NCBI RefSeq assembly: GCF_947495315.1
Contig: NZ_CANLYD010000021.1
Coordinates: forward strand, 1 to 64,000
Origin: an uncultured Aquimarina sp.
GTDB lineage: Bacteria > Bacteroidota > Bacteroidia > Flavobacteriales > Flavobacteriaceae
Reading direction: 5' to 3'
Length of the DNA stretch: 64,000 nucleotides
A program made the translations under genes and the position numbers. The notes beneath the pieces are model-generated. The model made no database searches and was not told the DNA's origin. It was given only the letters and a program-made list of their open reading frames with translations. Below, one piece after another: positions 9,218 through 16,890 of the stretch. The first letter of the stretch is position 1. Every line of letters starts with the position of its first letter.

Positions 9218-9511
9218 ATGTTAATTTCTGATGATTTTCTGGTTGTTACAGCATTTATATCTTTTATTGCTGCTGCGGTACTTCGGTTAATGGATAATAG
9301 TGGTTCTATTTTGCTTAAACATAGCATCTATATAGAATCCTCGTACGTATCTCGATCATTACTAAAAGAGTATATCTTTAATGAGAATGGAATAGATTTC
9401 AAAAAAAGTTTGAAAAGAGTGCTCGTAATTAGAAGTATTCATAATTTTTGTTTGCTAGTATCGATAATGACTATTGGTTGGGTGATTACAAGAAATATTT
9501 TCTTCGGGTAG
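9218..9511 (+). CDS. Small membrane protein, paralogue A of a tandem pair
   Basis: The 97-residue protein has two hydrophobic segments, one N-terminal (about 8-24) and one C-terminal (about 76-92). They flank a conserved middle containing RLMDNSGSILL, SSYVSRSLLKEYI and KKSLKRVL. These three blocks recur in the same order in the next gene, so the two are paralogues. I do not recognise the family. A hairpin of two membrane helices with a basic cytoplasmic or periplasmic loop is the likely architecture. It sits 15 bases after the S41 protease gene and probably shares its transcript. Confidence 0.75.
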   Translation: MLISDDFLVVTAFISFIAAAVLRLMDNSGSILLKHSIYIESSYVSRSLLKEYIFNENGIDFKKSLKRVLVIRSIHNFCLLVSIMTIGWVITRNIFFG

Positions 9512-9560
9512 TTTTGGCAAAAATAGAATACAAGTGTAAATAAATATAAGCCCCCAAAAT

Positions 9561-9875
9561 ATGTCAGAATTAACAGAATATCTGATAGCAATTGCAATTT
9601 GCTCTCCACTTTTTTTCTTTATTGTAGCTGTAGCATTTAGGCTCTTAGATAATAGTGCTTCTATCTTTTTAGATAATGAAATTCTTGTAGATTCTTCATA
9701 TGTGTCCGGAGATTTAATTAGGGAGCATATTGAGAATACCGAAGATGTAAAACTAAAAAAGTCTTTAAAAAAGGCACTTATCTTTAGAAAATTGCATAAC
9801 CTGTTTATGATTCTTGCAGTCATATCACTACCGCCAGTAATCATAGCCTGTTTCTTAATACCATTTATTGCTTAG
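9561..9875 (+). CDS. Small membrane protein, paralogue B of a tandem pair
   Basis: This 104-residue protein has the same layout as its upstream neighbour: a membrane segment at about 8-26, then RLLDNSASIFL, SSYVSGDLIREHI and KKSLKKAL, then a second membrane segment at about 83-102. Identity to paralogue A is concentrated in these blocks, which points to an old tandem duplication under selection on the loop. No catalytic or metal-binding residues stand out and no function can be assigned. It ends 14 bases before the stop codon of the convergent 66-residue gene. Confidence 0.75.
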   Translation: MSELTEYLIAIAICSPLFFFIVAVAFRLLDNSASIFLDNEILVDSSYVSGDLIREHIENTEDVKLKKSLKKALIFRKLHNLFMILAVISLPPVIIACFLIPFIA

Positions 9876-9889
9876 ATATCTTTATTAAT

Positions 9890-10090
9890 CTATCTATTTC
9901 CACGTTTTTGTTGGATAGCTCTGGAAACCAATAAAATCAATAGTAAAATAATAACACAGGCAGAGGCCAGAATACTAATAAGCGCAGTTTTACTATCTCC
10001 TTCTAGGAGATTATTAAAATCTAAAACGGTAGCATTGTATATAATCAAAGAAGTAGCTACTATAATCAGGAGGTAAATAAAATACTTCAT
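9890..10090 (-). CDS. Small two-helix membrane protein
   Basis: A 66-residue protein with two hydrophobic segments (about 3-19 and 36-57), a short polar loop and a basic C-terminus ending QQKRGNR. Its ATG is immediately next to the stop codon of the MarC-family gene with no spacer, so the two are co-transcribed and probably translationally coupled. I do not recognise a family. Its size and position suggest an accessory to the MarC protein, which is an inference only. Confidence 0.65.
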   Translation of the reverse strand: MKYFIYLLIIVATSLIIYNATVLDFNNLLEGDSKTALISILASACVIILLLILLVSRAIQQKRGNR

Positions 10091-10663
10091 TTAGAATAGG
10101 CCTTTTATATTAGTTGCAAATAATTTTACGGCAATAGCCAACAAAATTACACCAAATATCTTACGGATAACGTTAATTCCTTGTTTACCTAATACCTTTT
10201 CAATTTTTCCAGAAGATTTTAAAACTATATAGACAAAAATGATATTGATAACAATGGCAATTACGATATTAATTGGTTGGTATTCTGCTCTAAGAGATAG
10301 AATAGAAGTCATGGTTCCAGCTCCGGCTATAAGTGGAAATGCTAGCGGGACAACCGCAGCCGTTTCTGGTTCATCATCTTTATACAATTGAATACCTAGT
10401 ATCATTTCTAATGCTAGAAAGAATATAATAAATGCACCAGCTACTGCAAAAGAATTCACATCGATACCTATAAGATTAAGGATCTCTTTCCCTACAAATA
10501 GGAATAGAATCATTAATATAGCTGCTACCAGAGAAGCTTTTTCACTTTGTATATGTCCTACTTTCTTACGCAGATCAATAATAATAGGAATGCTACCTAC
10601 AATATCAATTACTGCAAAGAGGATCATACTCGCAGTCAGTATCTCTTTTAAGTTAAAGTTCAT
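10091..10663 (-). CDS. MarC/UPF0056 family integral membrane protein
   Basis: The 190-residue product has about six membrane segments and MarC-family hallmarks. ILFAVIDIVGSIPIII is in the first helix (the family's FxxxDPxGxxP region, here with Ile-Val in place of Pro), and VPLAFPLIAGAGTMTSIL is in the middle. Length is normal for the family. The function of MarC proteins is unsettled. The old link to multiple antibiotic resistance has not held up, so no transport role is claimed. It is the first gene of a two-gene minus-strand unit, divergent from the DUF3109 gene. Confidence 0.88.
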   Translation of the reverse strand: MNFNLKEILTASMILFAVIDIVGSIPIIIDLRKKVGHIQSEKASLVAAILMILFLFVGKEILNLIGIDVNSFAVAGAFIIFFLALEMILGIQLYKDDEPETAAVVPLAFPLIAGAGTMTSILSLRAEYQPINIVIAIVINIIFVYIVLKSSGKIEKVLGKQGINVIRKIFGVILLAIAVKLFATNIKGLF

Positions 10664-10776
10664 TTTAGTAGATTTTTAAGGTTGGCGCAAAAGTACATAG
10701 ACTTCGCAAAGTAAAAGTAGCATAAAAAGATAAATAATCAGTAAAATTTATCTTTCATAAAAACTATCTTCGCAAT

Positions 10777-11346
10777 ATGTTTCAATTAGGAAAAACCATA
10801 GTTTCAGAAGAAATCATAGAAAAAGATTTCGTGTGTAATCTTTCTGCATGTAAAGGAGCCTGTTGTATTGATGGCGAAGCAGGAGCACCATTAGAAGAGT
10901 CAGAGGCACAAAAACTTGAGGAAATCTATCCTATTCTAAAATCGCACCTTCGGAAAGAAGGAATTGAAGCGATTGAAAAACAAGGAACGTATATCAAAAC
11001 GCCACACCAGGAATTAGAGACTCCACTAATTGATGGAGCTGATTGCGCGTATGTAATATTTGATAAAAAGGGGACAGCATTGTGTGCTATTGAAGAAGCC
11101 TATAATCAAGGAGAAGTAGATTGGAAGAAACCAATATCCTGTCATTTATACCCCGTTAGAGTCCAGGATTACACAGAGTTTTCTGCTGTAAATTATCATA
11201 AATGGGAAATATGTGATGATGCCTGTACACTTGGAAAAGAACTACAAGTACCGGTATATAAATTCGTAAAACAAGCATTGATCCGCAAGTTCGGAGAAGA
11301 TTGGTATATGGAATTAGAAAAAGTAGCTGAAGATCTTAGAAAATAA
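10777..11346 (+). CDS. DUF3109 family cysteine-rich protein
   Basis: The 189-residue protein begins with a cysteine cluster, Cys20 then CKGACC (Cys25, Cys29, Cys30). Further Cys residues follow in CAYVIF, LCAIEEA, ISCHLYPVRV and WEICDDAC. This pattern is that of DUF3109 (YkgJ-related, metal-binding) proteins common in Bacteroidota, whose function is unknown. No signal peptide or membrane segment is seen, so it is cytoplasmic. A TATCTTCG -7-like box (10765-10772) ends only 4 bases before the ATG, which would make the transcript nearly leaderless if it is used. Confidence 0.85.
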   Translation: MFQLGKTIVSEEIIEKDFVCNLSACKGACCIDGEAGAPLEESEAQKLEEIYPILKSHLRKEGIEAIEKQGTYIKTPHQELETPLIDGADCAYVIFDKKGTALCAIEEAYNQGEVDWKKPISCHLYPVRVQDYTEFSAVNYHKWEICDDACTLGKELQVPVYKFVKQALIRKFGEDWYMELEKVAEDLRK

Positions 11347-11433
11347 AATTTCTACTATATCAGAGGTAACATTTGTATTACTTAAGACATCTATAAGTAA
11401 TAACCTTTAATATTTATAATATGAAAAAATTAA

Positions 11434-11631
11434 ATGTATTGGGCCATACTGTTTAGTATTGGTTTGTTTGCTTCGTGCTCTACTGCGGAAATTGAGGAGG
11501 AAGTTGGATTAGAAGATAATCTCGAATTAAAATCAACTGAAAGACCCAAAGGTCCGCGACTTCCACCTGTTCCACCACCACCATTGCCAGGGCCTTGTGG
11601 ATTTGCTTTTAATTGTCTGCCAAAATATTGA
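11434..11631 (+). CDS. Small proline-rich lipoprotein, start possibly frameshifted
   Basis: A 65-residue protein with a short hydrophobic stretch ending FASCS (Cys15), an acidic segment, and a proline-rich tail PRLPPVPPPPLPGPC followed by a second Cys. From the ATG at 11434 the signal lacks the usual basic n-region. ATGAAAAAATTA at 11421, 13 bases upstream in another frame, would supply MKKL and then hits a stop, so a one-base insertion near 11433 probably broke the original start. The Pro-rich/Cys tail resembles the middle of the next gene's product. Function unknown. It belongs by position to the CHAT locus. Confidence 0.55.
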   Translation: MYWAILFSIGLFASCSTAEIEEEVGLEDNLELKSTERPKGPRLPPVPPPPLPGPCGFAFNCLPKY

Positions 11632-11660
11632 TGGATATTGAGTTTTCTATAAATTTAGAG

Positions 11661-11684
11661 TCCTCAAGAAATCATTCTTGAGGA
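11661..11684 (+). terminator. Hairpin terminator after the small lipoprotein gene
   Basis: A perfect 10-bp stem (11661-11670 with 11675-11684) with an ATCA loop is followed by TTTAT. The T-run is short, so termination may be partial. Confidence 0.55.
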
Positions 11685-11829
11685 TTTATCTATTATAACT
11701 TTGGTATGACTCATTTTTCAAAAATTCAAAATAATAGTTTCAGGAAATAAATTTCATTATTTTTATTGTCGTCAATGTTAACCTTGTAGGGAAAAGGGGT
11801 ACTAACAAAAAAACCAAAACAATAATTTT

Positions 11830-12456
11830 ATGAAAACAATTCAAGTATGTATCGGACTTTTTATGCTCGCTGTAGTTCCTTTTGGCTGTAGTGATGATGA
11901 TTTAGAAATAGAAGTTATCGAAGAAATTGCAAATGGGGAAACTGTTTTAGAATTACAGTTTGAAGATTACGCATTAGGTGTGGAAGAAATAGGTCTTAAC
12001 CAAAGAAAAGAAGAGCTTCTTATTATTTTGGAAAATGATCCTCAAAATGATAATGCGCTCGGAGAATTAGAAATTGTAAACAATAGATTAAGTTTTATTG
12101 AAGAACGAGGTGGCATGATCGAAGCAAGATTGGTAGGGTTTGGTCTCGGTCCAATTCCTCCACTTCCTCCATGTTTCGATCCAGGGCCAGATAATAACTG
12201 CCCCATACTACTTAATGTTGTGAACAAAATTTTGATAGAACAGAATCTTAATGGGTTTGGTTTTCAGATTGTTGACCCTCAAAGTGAAGAAGTTTTATTC
12301 GCTTTAGAAGAGTTTGAAGCTAGTGAATTAAATGAAAATTTATTACAAAGTCCATTTAATACAGAGGGCATACAACTTCCAGAAGAGTTTTTGGTGGTTG
12401 TTAAGAAATTTGAGGGAGAAATGGATCTATCATATAATTTCTATGGCACTCTATAG
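11830..12456 (+). CDS. Lipoprotein of unknown function in the CHAT locus
   Basis: The 208-residue protein has a lipoprotein signal ending VPFGC (Cys20) followed by acidic SDDD, as expected for Bacteroidota lipoproteins sent to the outer membrane. The mature part is acidic, has a helical stretch (about 55-90), then PIPPLPPC with a second Cys a few residues later. The remainder looks beta-rich. The Pro-Cys segment recalls the tail of the preceding small lipoprotein. A strong hairpin terminator follows, directly against the start of the TPR-CHAT gene. I do not recognise the family. The neighbourhood suggests an envelope partner or substrate of the CHAT protein, which is an inference. Confidence 0.75.
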   Translation: MKTIQVCIGLFMLAVVPFGCSDDDLEIEVIEEIANGETVLELQFEDYALGVEEIGLNQRKEELLIILENDPQNDNALGELEIVNNRLSFIEERGGMIEARLVGFGLGPIPPLPPCFDPGPDNNCPILLNVVNKILIEQNLNGFGFQIVDPQSEEVLFALEEFEASELNENLLQSPFNTEGIQLPEEFLVVVKKFEGEMDLSYNFYGTL

Positions 12457-12491
12457 TTGATAAATTATTATTAACTATAAATCATTAAATT

Positions 12492-12519
12492 AGCCTTTGT
12501 TCATACAAAGGCTTTTTTT
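12492..12519 (+). terminator. Terminator/attenuator abutting the CHAT gene start codon
   Basis: A perfect 9-bp stem (12492-12500 with 12505-12513, loop TCAT) is followed by T7 (12513-12519), and the next base begins the ATG of the TPR-CHAT gene. It is a textbook intrinsic terminator for the lipoprotein gene, but its place means it also controls or insulates the CHAT gene. Confidence 0.8.
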
Positions 12520-15372
12520 ATGAAATATGTACTACTTGTGATTTATTGTTTTTTACCGAGTCTTTTATTTTCTCAGCAAGAAACTCGGATAGATTCAGTT
12601 TTAATTAAGAAGATAGAAAAACTTAACCAAAAGGGGATGAGTTTTTTGTATAGAAACCCTGATAGTACTCGTTTTTATTTACAGAAGAGCTATGGTCTGT
12701 CCAATCAAGATATTAATGGTTTAGACAATAAGTTAGGAGTGCTTAGTTTGTTGATTAATTCCGATGGTTTTCATTTTGATTTGAAAAATCTAAAGAAAGA
12801 TATTAATACCATGGATTCAATTATGGTTAATGATCCTCTAATTAACTCTTTAGTTTCAAAAAATGATTATCTGAAATTTCTAAATACTAATAAAGGAAAT
12901 TATCATTTTAAATTAAATAACTTATCGAAAGCAAAAAAGTATTTTGAAGAACTTTTGGATACGTTTTATACAAACGTAGATAGTTTAACTCCTTTTGATA
13001 TTGAAACAAAAATTAATATACAACAATACTTAGCATCAATTTATAGAAGAGAAGGTAAAAATGATTTAGCAGAAGAATATTACAACAGAATAATAAGTGA
13101 TATAGAAAATCATAAAATCCCAAGATGGCAAAAACAATCAGTTGGTGTTAAATATAGGCTTTCTCAGGTTTTAATGGCACAAAAAAAGTATGATGAAGCA
13201 AAAAAAATACAACTAGAATCGTTAGATTTTTTTGAAACGATGGAGAATAAGCCTGGAACCATTAATTCAATAAAAGCTATTTCTCAACTTTTAATCAAAA
13301 ACTACCTAGCGCAGGATAGTGTTCTGGTTGCTATAAAGTATATTGAGAAGAGTAAGAACCTTTATAAAAAAGAAGATATTTTGTTCGCTAAATTAGAGGT
13401 GTTAACAGGTGATGCTTTTTTGCAAAATATGGAATTCGAAAAGGCAGAAACTTTTTACCAATCATATCTTTCTAAAACTAAAGTGTATAGCCAAAATCAA
13501 AAAAACCAAGATGTGGCAGATGCTTTTTCGAGATTAGGAAGCTTGTATCTAGCAAAAGAAAATCCAGAAAAAGCATTAGAGTTTTACCAAAACTCTTTAA
13601 TACAGATAGCACCAAGTTTTAATGATACTGATATTAAAAGTAATCCTAACCCCAAAAAAGTGTTATCTAAATTGGAGTTAGTCAAGCTGTTGAAAGAAAA
13701 ACTAGAGGCGCTACAACTATTATATAAAAAAGAGAATCAATTAGAAGATCTTAAAATAGCGTTAGCAACGTCTTATGCCATTATAGAAGCATTAGATTTG
13801 TTAAAACCTGAGTTCGAAAGTAAAGTGGATAAACAATTCCTGATATCAGAGATGTACCCTGCTTTTCATAAGATGGTAGAAGTGGCGTATGATCTTTATA
13901 ATAGTACTAAAGAATCATCCTATATTGCTGATGCTTTTTACTTTACTGAAAAAAGTAAAAGCGTTCTGTTGTTAGAAGCTGCCAGAAGCGCACAAGCCAA
14001 TTCTTATGGAGGCGTACCCGAAGAAATTATAGATAAAGAGCAGCAGCATAGAGCAAATATTATTCATTTAGAGAAAAAGTTTTTTAATCAAAAATCTAAC
14101 ATGGTAGTTTTTGATTCCTTATTTCAACTTAAGAATAGATATTATAATTTCATCTCGGATCTGGAACGTGATTATCCAAAGTACTATGATCTAAAGTATG
14201 ACAATGAAGTAGTAAGTTTAGAGGAGGCTACCTCTAAGATTATAAAAAATAAAGCATTAATAAGTTATTTTGCTACAAACACTGATTTCTATGTTATTAC
14301 TTTAGAAAATCAAAACAAAAATTTCTACAAAATACATTTAGGAAATGATGGGCGAGAAAAAATAACAAGTTTTTATTCTTTGTTATCCAAGCTAAATATA
14401 AAAGAACTGCCTGATATTTATGGAATTGGTAATTCCATTTACGAACAAATTCTAAAGAAACCTTTAGAAACAATTGAATCAAAAGAATTAATAATAATTC
14501 CAGATGATATTTTGAATTACCTGCCATTTGAGGCTTTATCAACCTCCAAGAGTGCTGGTGACTATTTGATTAGAGAATATCAAATATCCTATACAAATTC
14601 TGTGACTTTACTTAGAGAGCAACAAAATAAATTGAAGCTAGAACAGAACAAGTTATTGGCATATGCTCCTAGTTTTGAAAATAGTAATGAAAATGTTTCT
14701 CAAAACAGACCGAATTTCGGACCGTTACTTTATAATACTGATGAAGTTACACAGATAACGGAATTTTTTGATGGCAAGGCTATTACCGGAAAAGAGGCCT
14801 CGTTGGCATCTTTTTCTAAAAATTCACACGCCTATAATATGCTTCATTTTGCTTCACATGCGGCAACTAATGATGAGTATCCGGATTATTCGTATTTAGC
14901 ATTTGCTAAAGATGATAGTAGCGAAAATGGTTTATTATATGTAAAGGATCTTTACGGATATAGTATCAATGCTGATTTAGTAGCACTAAGTGGTTGTCAA
15001 ACGGGATTAGGGAAACTTCAAAAAGGGGAGGGAATGCTTAGTTTAGCAAGAGGATTTAGTTATGCCGGTGCTAAATCTCTAGTCACCACGTTATGGAAAG
15101 TTAACGATCGGACTACTTCAGAATTGATACAAGAATTTTATAAAAATCTAGATGCATCATTCCCAAAAGACAAAGCGTTACGTGAAGCGAAACTAACGTA
15201 TTTAAAAACAGCCGAAGACAAGTTGCTGACTCATCCTTATTATTGGTCTGGATTTATGATTTCAGGTGATACTACAGCGCTTCAAACGGATGCTTCTTAT
15301 CTTTGGTGGCTGCTATTGTTGGGAATTCCAATACTTTTTGTAACCATTAGAAAAGTAAGAAGTTTGCTGTAG
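12520..15372 (+). CDS. Periplasmic TPR-CHAT domain protein (putative caspase-like protease)
   Basis: The 950-residue protein has a signal peptide (about 1-18), a long helical region with TPR-like repeats (about 120-480; for example QDVADAFSRLGSLYLAKENPEKALEFYQ, split here only as an example of the pattern) and a C-terminal CHAT domain (about 600-910). It ends in one membrane helix (about 925-942) and a basic end. CHAT is a caspase/separase-related cysteine protease fold. The dyad residues are visible: His780 in HFASHA and Cys826 in LSGCQTG, followed by GEGMLSLARGF. The topology puts the protease in the periplasm, tethered to the inner membrane. It converges on an anti-sigma-like/ECF pair 5 bases away, suggesting an envelope signalling unit. 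The substrate is unknown. Confidence 0.88.
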   Translation: MKYVLLVIYCFLPSLLFSQQETRIDSVLIKKIEKLNQKGMSFLYRNPDSTRFYLQKSYGLSNQDINGLDNKLGVLSLLINSDGFHFDLKNLKKDINTMDSIMVNDPLINSLVSKNDYLKFLNTNKGNYHFKLNNLSKAKKYFEELLDTFYTNVDSLTPFDIETKINIQQYLASIYRREGKNDLAEEYYNRIISDIENHKIPRWQKQSVGVKYRLSQVLMAQKKYDEAKKIQLESLDFFETMENKPGTINSIKAISQLLIKNYLAQDSVLVAIKYIEKSKNLYKKEDILFAKLEVLTGDAFLQNMEFEKAETFYQSYLSKTKVYSQNQKNQDVADAFSRLGSLYLAKENPEKALEFYQNSLIQIAPSFNDTDIKSNPNPKKVLSKLELVKLLKEKLEALQLLYKKENQLEDLKIALATSYAIIEALDLLKPEFESKVDKQFLISEMYPAFHKMVEVAYDLYNSTKESSYIADAFYFTEKSKSVLLLEAARSAQANSYGGVPEEIIDKEQQHRANIIHLEKKFFNQKSNMVVFDSLFQLKNRYYNFISDLERDYPKYYDLKYDNEVVSLEEATSKIIKNKALISYFATNTDFYVITLENQNKNFYKIHLGNDGREKITSFYSLLSKLNIKELPDIYGIGNSIYEQILKKPLETIESKELIIIPDDILNYLPFEALSTSKSAGDYLIREYQISYTNSVTLLREQQNKLKLEQNKLLAYAPSFENSNENVSQNRPNFGPLLYNTDEVTQITEFFDGKAITGKEASLASFSKNSHAYNMLHFASHAATNDEYPDYSYLAFAKDDSSENGLLYVKDLYGYSINADLVALSGCQTGLGKLQKGEGMLSLARGFSYAGAKSLVTTLWKVNDRTTSELIQEFYKNLDASFPKDKALREAKLTYLKTAEDKLLTHPYYWSGFMISGDTTALQTDASYLWWLLLLGIPILFVTIRKVRSLL

Positions 15373-15377
15373 CTTTA

Positions 15378-16112
15378 TTATTTTAACTGTTTTAGAAGTT
15401 TTTCGGCTGTACCTTTTTTGAAACTTCCTTTTTCTACAATTTCTTCTAATAAAAGGATAGCTTCATTTTTCCTGTTCTCTTTTAGGTAAGCCAGGGATAA
15501 ATACCATTTTCCTCTTTCTGATAGTTCATCTTTTAGCGCAATATGTTGTTCTAATAATGGAATTGCCTCCTTGACATTGTCGGATGCTAGTAAAGAATTT
15601 GCTTGATATAAAAGAAAATAAGGTCTTTTTGTTGTTTCATACAATTTTGCAAACTGATCAGTAGCTAGTTCGTATTCTTTGCTTTCGTAAGAAGTGAATG
15701 CAATAATTTCTTCATTTTCATCATTCTCACCACGAACAATTGGAGTTACCACGTTTTTATAAGGTTCGAAATTATCTGCATACAATTCATTAGTGTTTAC
15801 CGAAAAAGGATTTAGGAACATAATTCCACCAATGGCTACTACTAATAATATGGAAGCTGCAACCAATAATTTTTTGTAATTAAACAAGGGCACAACTTTA
15901 GTTTCATTAGCTGCAATTTTAGCTTCAAAATCTGCCATACTTTTTCTTAACTGATCTCTATCTTCAGCGCCAGAAACTATCTTTAAGTTCTTATGTAATT
16001 CAACATCTTCTCTGAATGATGGGTCATTTTCTAATAAGCTGTCAAACTGATCTTTTTCCGCCGGAGTCAGTTCTGACTGTAAATACTTGTCTATTAACTC
16101 TTCTCGTTCCAT
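15378..16112 (-). CDS. Anti-sigma-like membrane protein with periplasmic TPR region
   Basis: The 244-residue protein has a cytoplasmic N-terminus resembling anti-sigma domains (LIDKYLQSELTPAEKDQFDSL, then DPSFREDVELH), a single membrane helix (about 85-103) and a C-terminal periplasmic part with TPR-like helices (about 135-240). No zinc-binding HxxxCxxC motif is present, so it is not a ZAS-type anti-sigma. Its ATG directly follows the TAA of the sigma factor gene (no spacer), the usual arrangement for an ECF sigma and its membrane partner. Role as the sensor that holds the sigma factor is an inference from topology and position. Confidence 0.75.
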   Translation of the reverse strand: MEREELIDKYLQSELTPAEKDQFDSLLENDPSFREDVELHKNLKIVSGAEDRDQLRKSMADFEAKIAANETKVVPLFNYKKLLVAASILLVVAIGGIMFLNPFSVNTNELYADNFEPYKNVVTPIVRGENDENEEIIAFTSYESKEYELATDQFAKLYETTKRPYFLLYQANSLLASDNVKEAIPLLEQHIALKDELSERGKWYLSLAYLKENRKNEAILLLEEIVEKGSFKKGTAEKLLKQLK

Positions 16113-16655
16113 TTATGCGGGGGTTTTAATTAATTCTTTTAGGGATTTTAAGCAACGAGATTTCTGGCTTTTTACTACATTTTTACTTTCATAGCCTAAG
16201 CTTTCAGCAATCTCATCAATAGTTAGTCCCCGATAATAGAATAAGGTTAACATTTCCTGACAACGTTTCCCCAGGTTTTTAAAATGCTGTCGTAATAATT
16301 GTTGTTCTGGAGTTAACTGTGGTTCTTCAAAAATTTCTATTGTATCAGAAGTTTCTTTATAATCCACGCTATTTTCATAAGAAATAGTTTTTTTCTGCTT
16401 TTTGAGCTGATCGTAGATCATGTATTTCCCAATACTGAATAAATATGTTTTGACAGAGCTTTTTATATGATCTAGTTTCCCATTTATCGCATGCTCGCGT
16501 AATGCAATAAACGCCTCTTGGTATATATCTATAAGAGCATCGTGATCTAGATCAAATTTTTTAGCAAACTGCAAAAAAGCATTACGGTATTCATTGTAAA
16601 TCTTTTCTAAAGCTTGATTATGGCCTTTTTTTAGCGTTAAGAGTTCTTCCTTCAT
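16113..16655 (-). CDS. ECF-type RNA polymerase sigma factor
   Basis: The 180-residue protein has sigma region 2 (about 10-75, with FAKKFDLDHDALIDIYQEAF) and region 4 (about 115-175, with CQEMLTLFYYRGLTIDEIAESLG forming the helix-turn-helix). Regions 1 and 3 are lacking, as in extracytoplasmic-function sigma factors. It is the first gene of a two-gene unit with the membrane protein behind it. It lies back to back with the OmpA-like gene (236 bases between them), a possible target promoter. The association of ECF sigma, TPR anti-sigma and TPR-CHAT gene recurs in Bacteroidota as I recall it. Confidence 0.93.
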   Translation of the reverse strand: MKEELLTLKKGHNQALEKIYNEYRNAFLQFAKKFDLDHDALIDIYQEAFIALREHAINGKLDHIKSSVKTYLFSIGKYMIYDQLKKQKKTISYENSVDYKETSDTIEIFEEPQLTPEQQLLRQHFKNLGKRCQEMLTLFYYRGLTIDEIAESLGYESKNVVKSQKSRCLKSLKELIKTPA

Positions 16656-16761
16656 ACGTTGTAACCTGACTATAGGGTAATAGGTTCATTCTTATTTTCC
16701 GAAGATAAAGTTAACCTTTTTTATAAAAAGCACACAAAGAGATAAAACCAAACATAAGAAT

Positions 16762-16890
16762 TATGAAACGAACATTAATAAATTTTAAAAATTCCTTTGG
16801 GAAAGAGGATGTTTAAAATTTTTAATGTGAGAGCGTAGCGGTTACATACGTTCTCAATTTTTTAATCAATAATTAAAAAGATTTAAACGT
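16762..16890 (+). repeat. Structured leader element, copy 1 (upstream of ompA-like gene)
   Basis: This 129-base element matches 31943-32082 nearly base for base at both ends and across its hairpins. Stem 1 pairs 16773-16789 with 16812-16827 (16 pairs, T16779 bulged). Stem 2 pairs 16828-16835 with 16849-16856 around a loop containing GCGGTTACA. It ends in TTTAAACGT directly before the ATG of the OmpA-like gene, and copy 2 has the same TTTAAACGT before a GTG start. The changes between copies keep stem 2 paired (G-T to A-T, G-C to G-T). It may be a cis-regulatory RNA leader, or a repeat family inserted at gene starts. Confidence 0.75.

Noticed and set aside
9455..9844. Antisense 129-codon ORF over the small membrane paralogues
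   Set aside because: It overlaps two sense ORFs that show clear paralogy to each other, and its product has no recognisable feature.
10091..10663. Multidrug-resistance transporter for the MarC-family gene
   Set aside because: The family link to antibiotic resistance is not supported, and the sequence shows only the membrane fold.
12520..15372. Calling the TPR-CHAT gene a CRISPR- or gasdermin-linked defence protease
   Set aside because: No Cas gene or gasdermin-like gene is nearby, and the signal peptide places the protease in the periplasm, unlike known defence CHAT proteases.
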